Shown here piece after piece: positions 1 through 5,987 of a stretch of 5,987 nt of DNA; positions within the stretch are counted from its first letter, which is position 1, and each line of letters begins with the position of its first letter. Origin of the DNA: Chloroflexi bacterium RBG_16_48_8 (GTDB taxonomy: Bacteria > Chloroflexota > Anaerolineae > Anaerolineales > E44-bin32). The notes under the pieces are model-generated. The model was not told where the DNA came from. It worked only from the letters and a program-made list of their open reading frames with translations, and searched no databases. Position numbers and translations under genes: made by a program. Where the stretch lies: positions 1 to 5,987 of the forward strand of contig MGNI01000123.1 of the NCBI GenBank assembly GCA_001795115.1. Direction: 5' to 3'.

Positions 1-274
1 GGAAATTGATTAGTTGGAACTTGAGCTTCCCATTGGGGGCATTCCACTTGGAGGAGATGAGATTTCCATCCATGCTTTCGGATACGAATATACCTACGAA
101 GTCCGTCGTCGGAGATTTGTGCGCCCAGCTGCTCTATCTGTTATGGGTCATGAGGAGTTAGACTGGGTAATGCTCGTCACATGTAAAGGCTACGACGCAC
201 GCCAAAATACCTATCGGTGGCGATTGGCGATTCAGGCGGTATTGATGCGGATCGAGCTAGAGGGATTGCCCTGA
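1..274 (+). pseudogene. Sortase, C-terminal part only, apparently frameshifted
   Basis: Sortases are membrane-anchored cysteine transpeptidases that cut a C-terminal sorting signal and join the protein to a wall or other acceptor. The frame read from the TTG at 14 has the sortase core end: GDEISIHAFGYEYTYEV (beta strands), then WVMLVTC with the catalytic Cys at residue 57, and RWRLAIQAVL with the likely catalytic Arg at residue 70. The 13-residue Cys-Arg distance matches the family. The catalytic His lies upstream of the window. A TAG sits at 11-13 directly before the TTG, so this frame cannot extend upstream. The next frame (from base 3) instead reads GAFHLEEMR at 36-62, which resembles the segment that normally precedes the WGDEI motif. 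This suggests an indel near 50-62. The fold assignment is solid; the frameshift is inferred, and a small assembly error would look the same. The gene ends in TGA, convergent with the pgi/pmi gene. Confidence 0.68.
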
Positions 275-313
275 CGATAAATATGAAGTGGATGCCCTTC
301 GACAAGATAAGAA

Positions 314-349
314 AAAAGTCGGACTGATTATAAGCTTGGTCCGGCTTTT
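314..349. terminator. Bidirectional intrinsic terminator between convergent genes
   Basis: The arms AAAAGTCGGAC (314-324) and GTCCGGCTTTT (339-349) pair over 11 bp with one G-T wobble and a 14-nt loop. On the plus strand the arm ends in TTTT. On the minus strand the A-run at 312-317 becomes a U-tract. It therefore suits termination of both the sortase reading (+) and the rsmI-pgi/pmi operon (-), whose coding ends lie 40 bp and about 80 bp away. Confidence 0.75.
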
Positions 350-430
350 CACTTAAAGGATTAAGATGCTGATATTCCCTATCCTTGCATCCACCACTCT
401 GCAGGAACGATTAATCCTCAGGATCCGTTT

Positions 431-1501
431 TCAAGATTTCCCTTCAGTAAGGTCCTTGATTCGCCTCTTCAACTCCTCAATGGCCGGTACCGGAGACGGA
501 TCTACACCATAGGACATCGCCAGATAGTATGAAACATAGTCTCCAAAATGCAGTGTTGTCCATTGCTGTGCTAATCGCGATTTTCCCTGAGCCTGGAATA
601 AGTCCGTATTGAAACCCTCCACCATGAGAACCTCACGTGTGACATCTATTCTCAACTGATTCCGAGGGTGGTAATGAGAAGCTTTGAGGAAGATGACCAT
701 CATCTTTGGGATGAGTTCCTCCGGATAGGGAACGCCTGCCACTAGATTGTGATCCGCCTCAGGCAATTCTTCAAACTGTGCCACTGCTTTTGCAATCTCA
801 CTGACCTGAGTGCGCCAGCGTCTTGCTACCGGAGCTAGAAAGTCAGCCCCAATGAATGTTGGCCACCGTCCCACCAGTTGACCGGCTACTCGCTTGGCTG
901 CATTTTGAGCAATGGGAACATCTGCACCAAGAGCTACCTGTTGATCCTTCATACTTGCAACTGCATCCGCTACTTCTTCCACAGGATCCGGCAACCATCC
1001 CATGTGACTGATGGCGGCAAGCAGCAGACCGAAGGAATAGCCTACAGCTGCACGAGGTTGCCCAACATGCTCAAATTGCCAGAGGGGAACTCCTGCATCC
1101 TTTGCTCTTACAGCAAGCTCACCTCCTGTAGTTACTGCGATGAGCTTCGCTCCCGTTTCTAAAGCGTGATCAAATGCGGATAGCGTCTCCTCCGTGTTCC
1201 CGGAATGAGAGGAGAGGATGACAAGACTTTCCTTCCCCACAAAAGCCGGTAACGCATAATTCCGCCAAACTATGATGGGGATCGGTACGTGGGATAGAGC
1301 ATAGGCTTGGAGCAAATCAGCACCAATGGCTGAACCTCCCATCCCGGCCAACACGACATTCCTGATCCTTCTTGATTCTTGCAACGGCATGTCCTGACCT
1401 AACGACCAGGCCTTTTTCAATTGTTCTGGCAGGTGCTCAATCTCTGCCAACATGTTCCCTGGATCTTTCTCCTGGAATTCTTCCCAACGATCTAGAATCA
1501 T
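431..1501 (-). CDS. Bifunctional phosphoglucose/phosphomannose isomerase
   Basis: A cytoplasmic isomerase that interconverts glucose-6-P and fructose-6-P, and also mannose-6-P and fructose-6-P, linking glycolysis/gluconeogenesis to nucleotide-sugar supply. The 356 residues match the usual length of this SIS-domain family. Visible motifs are GMGGSAIGAD (53-62), the sugar-phosphate-binding loop SSHSGNTEET (97-106), QPRAAVGYS (148-156), and SEIAKA with a probable catalytic Glu at 235. PEADHN carries the probable catalytic His at 251, and the C-terminal DYVSYYLAM...DPSPV..IEELKRR holds the family's Lys near 345. These catalytic assignments are by family analogy. The loop reads SSHSGNTEE where the family usually has S-YSGNTEE. 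The ATG overlaps the rsmI TGA as ATGA, and GGAGG sits about 6 nt upstream, so translation is probably coupled. The stop is TGA. The function is well supported; the substrate balance between glucose and mannose phosphates cannot be read from sequence. Confidence 0.93.
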   Translation of the reverse strand: MILDRWEEFQEKDPGNMLAEIEHLPEQLKKAWSLGQDMPLQESRRIRNVVLAGMGGSAIGADLLQAYALSHVPIPIIVWRNYALPAFVGKESLVILSSHSGNTEETLSAFDHALETGAKLIAVTTGGELAVRAKDAGVPLWQFEHVGQPRAAVGYSFGLLLAAISHMGWLPDPVEEVADAVASMKDQQVALGADVPIAQNAAKRVAGQLVGRWPTFIGADFLAPVARRWRTQVSEIAKAVAQFEELPEADHNLVAGVPYPEELIPKMMVIFLKASHYHPRNQLRIDVTREVLMVEGFNTDLFQAQGKSRLAQQWTTLHFGDYVSYYLAMSYGVDPSPVPAIEELKRRIKDLTEGKS

Positions 1502-2319
1502 TTAACCTCCAATATTATTCGATATACATCCTGACGCCGCCATTTGGATTCAATGGCTACTTGGCGTGCAACCTCGGATGGACTCATCCCCTCTTCCAAT
1601 CGAATGAGGATTGCTTTGTGGACAGCACCCTCATCCCACCGGACATTTGCTAGCGCTCCAGCGATAACAAGTGTGAATTCTCCCCTTGGCTCAACTTCTT
1701 TGAAATGCTCTCTCATCTCCATGACCGTTCCTCGGAGGATCTCCTCATGCATCTTGGTTAACTCTCGACAGCACGCGATCTGTCTCTCTCCCCCAAGAAC
1801 AGCCTCGATCTCCTCCAGGGTTTGATTTAAGCGATGTGGGACCTCAAAGAAAAGCAACGTACGGTGTTCATCAGCCACAGATTGGAGGGCTTTTTTTCTC
1901 TCGCTTGCACGCCGAGGCAGGTATCCCAGGAATAAAAAGGCATCCGTGGGAAGCCCTGAGGCGACTAGAGCTGCAATGGGAGCCGAGGGTCCTGGTATGG
2001 GGCAGATTTGATGATCTTTTTCCAAGATCGCCTGGATAAGTTCATAACCGGGATCTGAAAGACCCGGTGTGCCCGCATCTGATACCAAGGCGACATCACC
2101 CACTACCAAGGCTTCAAGGATACGGCTCGTTTGCTGTTCCTTGTTATATTCATGATAGCTGAGAAGCGGCGTGTCTATTTCATAATGATGAAGCAATTTC
2201 CTCGTCAGCCGCGTATCTTCGGCTGCGATCAGATTGACCTCACGTAACGTACGTAGTGCACGCAGCGTGATATCCTCCAGATTCCCTATGGGTGTAGCAA
2301 CAAGATAAAGCGTTCCCAT
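1498..2319 (-). CDS. rsmI: 16S rRNA (cytidine(1402)-2'-O)-methyltransferase RsmI
   Basis: RsmI adds the 2'-O-methyl group to C1402 of 16S rRNA in the small-subunit decoding centre, using S-adenosylmethionine. The 273 residues carry the family's full set of motifs: VATPIGNLEDITLRA (7-21), AEDTR (33-37), SYHEYNK (54-60), LVSDAGTPGLSDPG (78-91), the PIPGPSA loop (107-113), FFEVPHR (157-163), RELTKMHEE (185-193) and RGEFTLVIAG (212-221). The C-terminal helical part after about residue 235, with SPSEVARQVA, is the usual small tail of this tetrapyrrole-methylase-fold protein. It is first in an operon with the bifunctional isomerase and overlaps it by 4 bp. The ATG is chosen because MGTLYLVATPIGNL is the normal N-terminus. 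It lacks a Shine-Dalgarno and sits 6 nt after an extended -10 box, which suggests a leaderless message. The gene shows no damage. Confidence 0.97.
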   Translation of the reverse strand: MGTLYLVATPIGNLEDITLRALRTLREVNLIAAEDTRLTRKLLHHYEIDTPLLSYHEYNKEQQTSRILEALVVGDVALVSDAGTPGLSDPGYELIQAILEKDHQICPIPGPSAPIAALVASGLPTDAFLFLGYLPRRASERKKALQSVADEHRTLLFFEVPHRLNQTLEEIEAVLGGERQIACCRELTKMHEEILRGTVMEMREHFKEVEPRGEFTLVIAGALANVRWDEGAVHKAILIRLEEGMSPSEVARQVAIESKWRRQDVYRIILEVK

Positions 2320-2334
2320 GGTCTTATTTTAACA
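2320..2334 (-). promoter_or_regulatory. Extended -10 promoter of rsmI; probable leaderless transcript
   Basis: Read on the minus strand, TGTTAAAAT (2334-2326) fits the extended -10 pattern TGnTATAAT, with the core TAAAAT at 2331-2326. Six bases (AAGACC) follow before the rsmI ATG at 2319, so the expected start site falls on or next to the ATG. No purine-rich RBS is present in the preceding pyrimidine-rich stretch. The -35 element is weak (TTG-containing sequence near 2346-2352), which the TG extension could offset. This is a motif reading, not a measured start site. Confidence 0.55.
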
Positions 2335-2465
2335 GAAGGGGAAGGAAGCAACCTAATCAATTGTTGATAAGCAAAAGATATTTTTGGCTTGTACTCATAC
2401 AAAAGGGAAAACAATATTCCCCGCATCTCGAACTGACCATCGGTCACCCGCTTTGATAAGAAAAA

Positions 2466-3812
2466 ATGCGAGCTCTATCTTGCGTTTACATTTGTGGAAC
2501 CTCCATGGTACTTGGCTTCGCCATCATCAAACTTATTGGTGATAATCTTATAGCAATTCTCCTTCCACTCTTGTTTGCATCTTCTCCTCCGATTCTCCAT
2601 GTTCATTCAGGCGCAATGACCGAGCCACTATTTTTCTTTTCAGTGGTTATGGGGATCTTTCTTGTAGTTGCATATATCCGTGACGCTCACAAGTTATATC
2701 TCCTTTCTGCAGCAATTTTTTTAAGCCTGGCTCTACTTTCCCGATTCGTTGCAATTGCTGCCATTGTTGCAGCCGTCCTTGCGATCATATTCCTTGGTTC
2801 CGGTCAAATTAAACAAAGGATCACCAGGGCATCCCTCCCAGCCACGATAGCCATTGCGCCTTTGGTTACCTGGCGTCTCATTCTCGGAATCAATCTTCCG
2901 GAGGCAAACGCCTGGAATGACGCGTTTACATTAACGCATCTTTGGTCTATTCTCGAACCGATCCGAGGTGCTCTTGTCATCAACGTTTGGAATTGGACAG
3001 CCCTTTCTCTTCTTCCGCTACAAACCTCTTATCTGTTCAAATTAGCGGTTATCGTCCTCGTTAGCTTTGCTCTCTTGTTACTGGTGATAATTGAAGCCGT
3101 ACAGGCACGCAACAATGAGCCTCAATCTTGGTATCGCCATCCAGCGTTTGCTCTCTTGTTTACATCCGTAGTGTTCATTTTGTCCTATGTTCTCTTCTTC
3201 TCAATATCGTCCTTCTTTGTAAACCTAAATCTAGATCTCAACGCTAGGCTTTCCTCTCCATTATGGCTGGGTATAATAATCGCACTTCTTTCAAGCTACT
3301 CCTTTATTACCAAGAGACAGAGCAGTAGATTATTTTCTAGGCTAATTCTTCTTTTAGGTGCGCTCCAATTTTTGTCTCCCAACCTTGTAGCCACACCCGA
3401 AATAGTGGATCACCTCCATAGCATGGGAGAGGGCTTTACAAGCCATACTTGGCATCAATCGGATCTCATACGTGAGGTTATAGACCTAGCGCCATCTGTC
3501 CCCATAATCAGCAATGAAGCAGACGCGATCCTCTTCTTGACTGGACGACCAGCGTATTACATCGAGGATGTCTTATCCAAAGAGAAACATGACTAAGTTG
3601 AGCACTTCGGTGATGACCCGACAGATCCCGATGGTGTCGTATTCCGTGAAAGAGGCGGTGCTCTAATACTTTTCAACTCAATCTACTGGCAACTATGGCC
3701 TAAGTATGGTGATGGAACACAGGATCGTTTGGAAGCTCTTGTTAATGGCCTCTACTTGTATGTCGAGTGCCATGATGGTTCGATATATTTCTACGAAACG
3801 CCAGTCGAATGA
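2466..3812 (+). pseudogene. GT39/ArnT-like membrane glycosyltransferase, 5'-truncated with in-frame stop
   Basis: It resembles the polyprenol-phosphate-dependent (GT39/PMT/ArnT-like) integral membrane glycosyltransferases. The reading frame from ATG 2466 has many hydrophobic segments (roughly residues 7-24, 28-46, 54-70, 78-110, 125-141, 190-212, 226-256, 264-280, 290-305), a SEP-like motif MTEPLFF (51-57), RLSSPLW (261-267), and a soluble tail with SNEADAILFLTGRPAYY (349-365). It begins in the middle of the family pattern. The first transmembrane helix and the catalytic acidic loop (about 80-100 residues) are absent, and no frame at 2320-2465 supplies them. A TAA at 3594-3596 follows residue 376, yet the same frame continues for 71 codons to TGA 3810-3812 with GGALILFNSIYWQLW and DGSIYFYETP, the expected family C-terminus. 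There is no good RBS at the ATG. I read this as a dead gene. The donor and acceptor sugars cannot be inferred. Confidence 0.72.
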
Positions 3813-4290
3813 GATACAAGGAAAGGATCGTCTCTTAGAGAGAACTATTCAATTCCAGTTGCCTGCACCGTTTCAGAGACTATGAGTCAAAATATATTGA
3901 AAATATTATTTATTGGACTGCAATAACCGTATTTTAGATCGTGACATTGGGATAGAACCTCAACTAATGCTAGGAAATATCGATAATTTTGGGATAGCAT
4001 CAATAAAAAGCATGATCAACGAGCTACTTTCGCCCACATTTCGATGAGAAATTACTTTCTGCAGTGCAATCATTACTGCAAAGCGATATCTTTGTACGAT
4101 GCTAAATTCTTGGAGTTCCCTTCTTTGTGATTTCACTTTTGACATCTTCAACTGTGTAGGATTTATTTGCTTGCTATAACATCATCATAACCTCAATCGA
4201 GGGTCGGGATGACAAAATGCTATTCGTGATGGGATACGAATGTTAAAGACATCTGAATCAAACACTCTCTCAAGCATCCCGCAATAATAA
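3813..4290. other. AT-rich stretch with no supportable gene
   Basis: Short open frames exist here, including 63 codons on the minus strand at 3960-4151, but none has an RBS, a recognisable motif or plausible composition. I see one small inverted repeat (ATTCGT 4222-4227 and ACGAAT 4236-4241 with an 8-nt spacer) and runs of A/T near 3890-3912. It is probably decayed or filler sequence between the glycosyltransferase and metF remnants. Confidence 0.5.
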
Positions 4291-4537
4291 AGCGATACAG
4301 GTCATACAGTATATAAAGTCCCCAGCATAGTAATTCCCGAGGCTATTCGAGAACGCATCGCCTCCTCCGGGGTGGATGCTCCAGAGGCAGGCCAAGAGAT
4401 CGCCATTGAGCTTATTAAAGAGCTGAAACCCCATGTGGATGGTATCTATCTCATTTCTCGCCTTTGGACATTATGATCTCGCAGCAGAGATAATCGAGAT
4501 TGTAAGAGATCGGAAAAGATTACCGGAGCCTTGTTGA
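4291..4537 (+). pseudogene. MetF-type remnant (homocysteine S-methyltransferase/MTHFR C-terminus), frameshifted
   Basis: Methylenetetrahydrofolate reductase makes 5-methyl-THF for methionine synthesis; in some bacteria it is fused to a homocysteine S-methyltransferase domain. Only the last part of such a protein survives. From 4318 the frame reads VPSIVIPEAIRERIASSG, then APEAGQEIAIELIKELKP and HVDGIYL, matching the conserved end of this family (VPGIVIPEEIRER..., QELI.ELKP.VQGVYLMPPFGRYD). After GIYLIS it runs into TGA at 4474-4476. The family ending resumes one frame over at 4460-4519 as AFGHYDLAAEIIEIVRDRKR and stops at TGA 4535-4537. A small indel near 4453-4462 explains this. Everything upstream of about 4291 (the reductase barrel and any methyltransferase domain) is missing. 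The identity of the fragment is fairly sure; whether the parent was the fused or the plain form is less so. Confidence 0.72.
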
Positions 4538-4578
4538 CCCTTATCGGAGTAAAGAGAATATTATCTACAGGTAACCTT

Positions 4579-4584
4579 AGGAGA
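4579..4584 (+). promoter_or_regulatory. Ribosome binding site for the phhB frame
   Basis: AGGAGA lies 8 nt before the ATG at 4593. It supports 4593 as the original start of the pterin dehydratase. It also argues against the internal TTG at 4683, which has no purine-rich sequence in front of it. Confidence 0.6.
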
Positions 4585-4592
4585 CGTTGAAC

Positions 4593-4934
4593 ATGAGCGA
4601 TTTAGCAGAACGCGAGCTTATTCCCCCTCAGAGCGGAGATACCCCTCCACTCATGAGGTCCTAGCTGCAGTCATTACTCATCTTGTTGAATAATGATTGG
4701 CAAGTCATCGAAGATCACCACCTGGAAAAAACATTCAAATTCAAGGACTTTCAAGAGGCGTTAGACTTCACCAACAAAGTCGGAGAGCTGGCGGAATCTG
4801 TCGATCATCACTCTGAGATCTGCCTCACCTGGGGGAAGGTAAAAATTACCCTATGGACCCACAGCATCGGAGGACTTTCTGAGGCGGACTTTGTTTTGGC
4901 TGCCAGGGCGGACAGACTCTTTGAAACAACCTAA
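4593..4934 (+). pseudogene. phhB: Pterin-4a-carbinolamine dehydratase, interrupted by an amber codon
   Basis: This enzyme dehydrates 4a-hydroxytetrahydrobiopterin; in bacteria it is also found without aromatic-amino-acid hydroxylases, linked to pterin and molybdopterin metabolism. From ATG 4593 the frame reads MSDLAERELIPPQSG and DTPPLMRS, then TAG at 4662-4664 (codon 24), then the rest of the family to TAA 4932-4934, 113 codon positions in all. The signature is complete: ESVDHHS, then W, then TH, then IGGLSEADF, fitting E-x3-H-H-[PCS]-x5-W-x9-H-x8-D. The N-terminal C-x-x-C-like segment common in relatives reads LIPP here, without cysteines. Translation could restart at TTG 4683 or 4686 and give 82-83 residues with the catalytic core, but no RBS precedes it. 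I favour a recently inactivated gene; a sequencing error at 4662-4664 or a functional short form remain possible. Confidence 0.8.
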
Positions 4935-5016
4935 ACTTCAAACTTGGTAAAGCTTTCAAGAAATTGTTTTACATAGCGTTGGAATCTGACCTCGACTCAT
5001 TTTCACAGCACTTACG

Positions 5017-5311
5017 TTAAACTTCCGCCAAATAACATCCTTTCAAGGTTTCAGAATACCGTGCCTTTCGTTCTTCCGGGCTCCAGGGATATTACGGTCA
5101 TGTCAGGTCTAAATTAATGCGGTGAGGATATTTCCAGCCTGGTGTTGATGGATGAGGTAATCCAAAGGTTCACCGGTGTTCTTTCCGACAAACCATCTCT
5201 CAATTCCCTGTCTTTTCCTAAAATCTTCTTGACGCTATGCGGAAAGGCATGCTAGACTGCAATAAGCCATTCATTGAGGTGTTGAAGAAGGTCCTTATGT
5301 TGCCTTTTAAC
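5017..5311 (-). other. Possible scrambled coding remnant, family not recognised
   Basis: The minus strand shows protein-like stretches split over three frames. The first (5311-5114, 65 codons, one TAG at 5254-5252) contains HAFPHSVKKILGKDRELRDG. The second contains RWFVGKNTGEPLDYLIHQHQ (5195-5139). The third contains GWKYPHRINLDLT (5139-5101) and YPWSPEERKARYSETLKG (5088-5035), ending at TAA 5019-5017. Read in order they could be one protein broken by two indels and several stops. I do not recognise a family, and choosing among three frames makes such readings easy to over-interpret. Confidence 0.25.
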
Positions 5312-5348
5312 CTATACGTGCAATCCATGTTGATGTCCAGGCTGCCGC

Positions 5349-5374
5349 CACCGATGGTTCGAGGCTCATCGGTG
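5349..5374. other. Perfect 8-bp hairpin upstream of metG
   Basis: CACCGATG (5349-5356) and CATCGGTG (5367-5374) are exact reverse complements around the loop GTTCGAGGCT. No T-tract follows, so it is not a simple terminator. It lies 48 bp before the terminator at 5423-5450 and could be a structural part of a leader RNA or the end of a lost gene. I found no T-box (GGGTGGNACCGCG) or SAM-riboswitch core next to it. Confidence 0.45.
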
Positions 5375-5422
5375 CAGACTGGATGCCTCTATGGATAGCA
5401 ACCAGCCCACGCAGCAATCTTA

Positions 5423-5450
5423 CGCCAGCCTCGAGCTGGCGGTTTTATTT
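5423..5450 (+). terminator. Intrinsic terminator (possible attenuator) before metG
   Basis: CGCCAGC (5423-5429) pairs with GCTGGCG (5435-5441) around a 5-nt loop, followed by TTTTATTT (5443-5450). The 7-bp, mostly GC stem and U-tract make a good plus-strand terminator. No intact plus-strand gene ends just before it. It could insulate metG from the decayed region or, if a promoter lies further upstream, act as an attenuator. Confidence 0.7.
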
Positions 5451-5464
5451 AAGGACCGCTAACG

Positions 5465-5473
5465 TGTTACAAT
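5465..5473 (+). promoter_or_regulatory. Extended -10 promoter for metG
   Basis: TGTTACAAT (5465-5473) fits TGnTATAAT with a strong TACAAT core. The 17-bp-spaced hexamer upstream (TTATTT, within the terminator's T-run at 5445-5450) is a poor -35, so the TG extension probably carries the activity. The start would fall near 5480, giving a leader of about 100 nt before the metG ATG. The promoter follows directly after the terminator, which fits metG starting its own transcript. Confidence 0.5.
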
Positions 5474-5578
5474 CCAGGCCATTCATCTTAAACACCAGGT
5501 TCCATGGATTGCACACCATCAACAAGCACACGATTGCCCTTCTCATTTAATGGGCAGCCTAGTTTAGAGAGGTTTTGC

Positions 5579-5987
5579 ATGACTGAACTCATCCACGTTT
5601 CTGTCGCCTGGCCTTACGCCAATGGCGATTTACATGTTGGACATCTTGCCGGCGCCTACCTGCCAGCGGATATTTTTGCACGCTATCACAGACTTAAAGG
5701 GAACCGGGTCCTCATGGTATCAGGCTCGGATGCGCATGGCACACCGATCACGGTTGAAGCTGATAGAACAGGTAAAACGCCTCGTGAGGTCTTTGAATAT
5801 TACCATCGTCATTTCCTGGAAACCCAGCAGGCGATTGGGATTAGCTATGATCTCTTCACCCATACCGATACCGAGAACCACCATCGCATTGCACAAGATT
5901 TTTTCTTAAAGCTCTACGAACGGGAATATCTTTATCGAGAAAAACAACATCAACTGTATTCTGAAAGCGAAGAGCGTTTCCTGCCGG
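5579..5987 (+). CDS. metG: Methionyl-tRNA synthetase, N-terminal part (runs off window)
   Basis: MetRS charges tRNA-Met with methionine using ATP in the cytoplasm and is essential for initiation and elongation. The window holds the first 136 codons of this class I synthetase. The N-terminus ELIHVSVAWPYANGDLHVGH carries the HIGH-type signature as HVGH (19-22). GAYLPADIFARYHRLKG (25-41) and GSDAHGTPITVEAD (49-62), the DxHGTP loop of the MetRS active site, follow. SYDLFTHTD (about 90-98) and LYSESEERFLP (about 125-135) begin the approach to the zinc-knuckle region, which lies beyond the end. The ATG is supported by AGAGG at 5568-5572, 6 nt upstream, and by the usual closeness of the HIGH motif to the N-terminus. 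No damage is visible, unlike its upstream neighbours. Its own promoter is likely at 5465-5473. Confidence 0.96.
   Translation, partial: MTELIHVSVAWPYANGDLHVGHLAGAYLPADIFARYHRLKGNRVLMVSGSDAHGTPITVEADRTGKTPREVFEYYHRHFLETQQAIGISYDLFTHTDTENHHRIAQDFFLKLYEREYLYREKQHQLYSESEERFLP

Noticed and set aside
878..1162. Plus-strand frames over the isomerase and rsmI genes (also at 1372-1653, 1544-1825 and 1836-2039)
   Set aside because: They lie wholly or almost wholly antisense to two strongly supported genes and have no recognisable motifs.
3960..4151. 63-codon open frame on the minus strand
   Set aside because: No RBS, TTG start, no motif or recognisable fold, and AT-rich surroundings with many short frames. 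Chance is the simpler explanation.
4222..4241. Inverted repeat ATTCGT/ACGAAT as an operator
   Set aside because: Short 6-bp arms in AT-rich, gene-free sequence with no promoter or gene directly after it; expected by chance.
3594..4664. Stop-codon recoding (TAA or TAG read as an amino acid)
   Set aside because: The internal stops are of two kinds (TAA and TAG), TAA also ends phhB normally, and the same region has frameshifts and truncations. Pseudogenes explain all of it.
5357..5364. GTTCGAGG as a tRNA T-loop
   Set aside because: The flanking 8-bp stem is too long for a T-arm, and no acceptor, anticodon or D-arm could be placed around it.
5349..5450. T-box or SAM riboswitch for metG
   Set aside because: No GGGTGGNACCGCG-like T-box sequence and no SAM-I core could be found; only generic hairpins are visible.
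5622..5909. 95-codon frame inside metG
   Set aside because: Overlaps the clear MetRS frame in another phase and has no family signal.

Overview
The window looks like a chromosomal segment of a Gram-positive-like or monoderm bacterium, most plausibly a Chloroflexota (Anaerolineae-like) lineage. This is an inference from the style of the proteins: a sortase fragment, a fused-specificity phosphoglucose/phosphomannose isomerase, a large GT39-like membrane glycosyltransferase and the MetG variant. No marker gene settles it.

Layout. (1) At 1-274 (+) lies the C-terminal end of a sortase, which appears frameshifted. (2) At 314-349 a hairpin with an A-tract and a T-tract can terminate transcription in both directions between convergent genes. 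(3) At 431-2319 (-) is an intact two-gene operon, rsmI then bifunctional pgi/pmi. The two genes overlap by ATGA, and the operon appears to be driven by an extended -10 promoter that places the transcript start at the ATG itself. (4) At 2466-3812 (+) is a GT39-like membrane glycosyltransferase that lacks its N-terminus and carries an in-frame TAA followed by 71 more codons of family-like sequence. (5) At 3813-4290 is AT-rich sequence with no gene. (6) At 4291-4537 (+) is a frameshifted C-terminal scrap of a MetF / homocysteine S-methyltransferase-MTHFR protein. (7) At 4593-4934 (+) is a pterin-4a-carbinolamine dehydratase (phhB) gene with a good RBS and a complete catalytic signature, but an amber stop at codon 24. 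(8) At 4935-5420 no intact gene is visible. A possible scrambled coding remnant lies on the minus strand, and there is a strong hairpin at 5349-5374. (9) At 5423-5578 come a terminator, an extended -10 promoter and an RBS. (10) From 5579 to the window end is the start of metG, methionyl-tRNA synthetase.

The main theme is contrast. Intact housekeeping genes (rsmI, pgi/pmi, metG) flank about 3 kb in which every recognisable gene is truncated, frameshifted or stopped. I read this as a gene-decay zone between rsmI and metG. I see no CRISPR array, tRNA, rRNA, complete insertion sequence or convincing new system. The most useful observations are the pseudogenes hidden by simple ORF calling and the probable leaderless start of rsmI.
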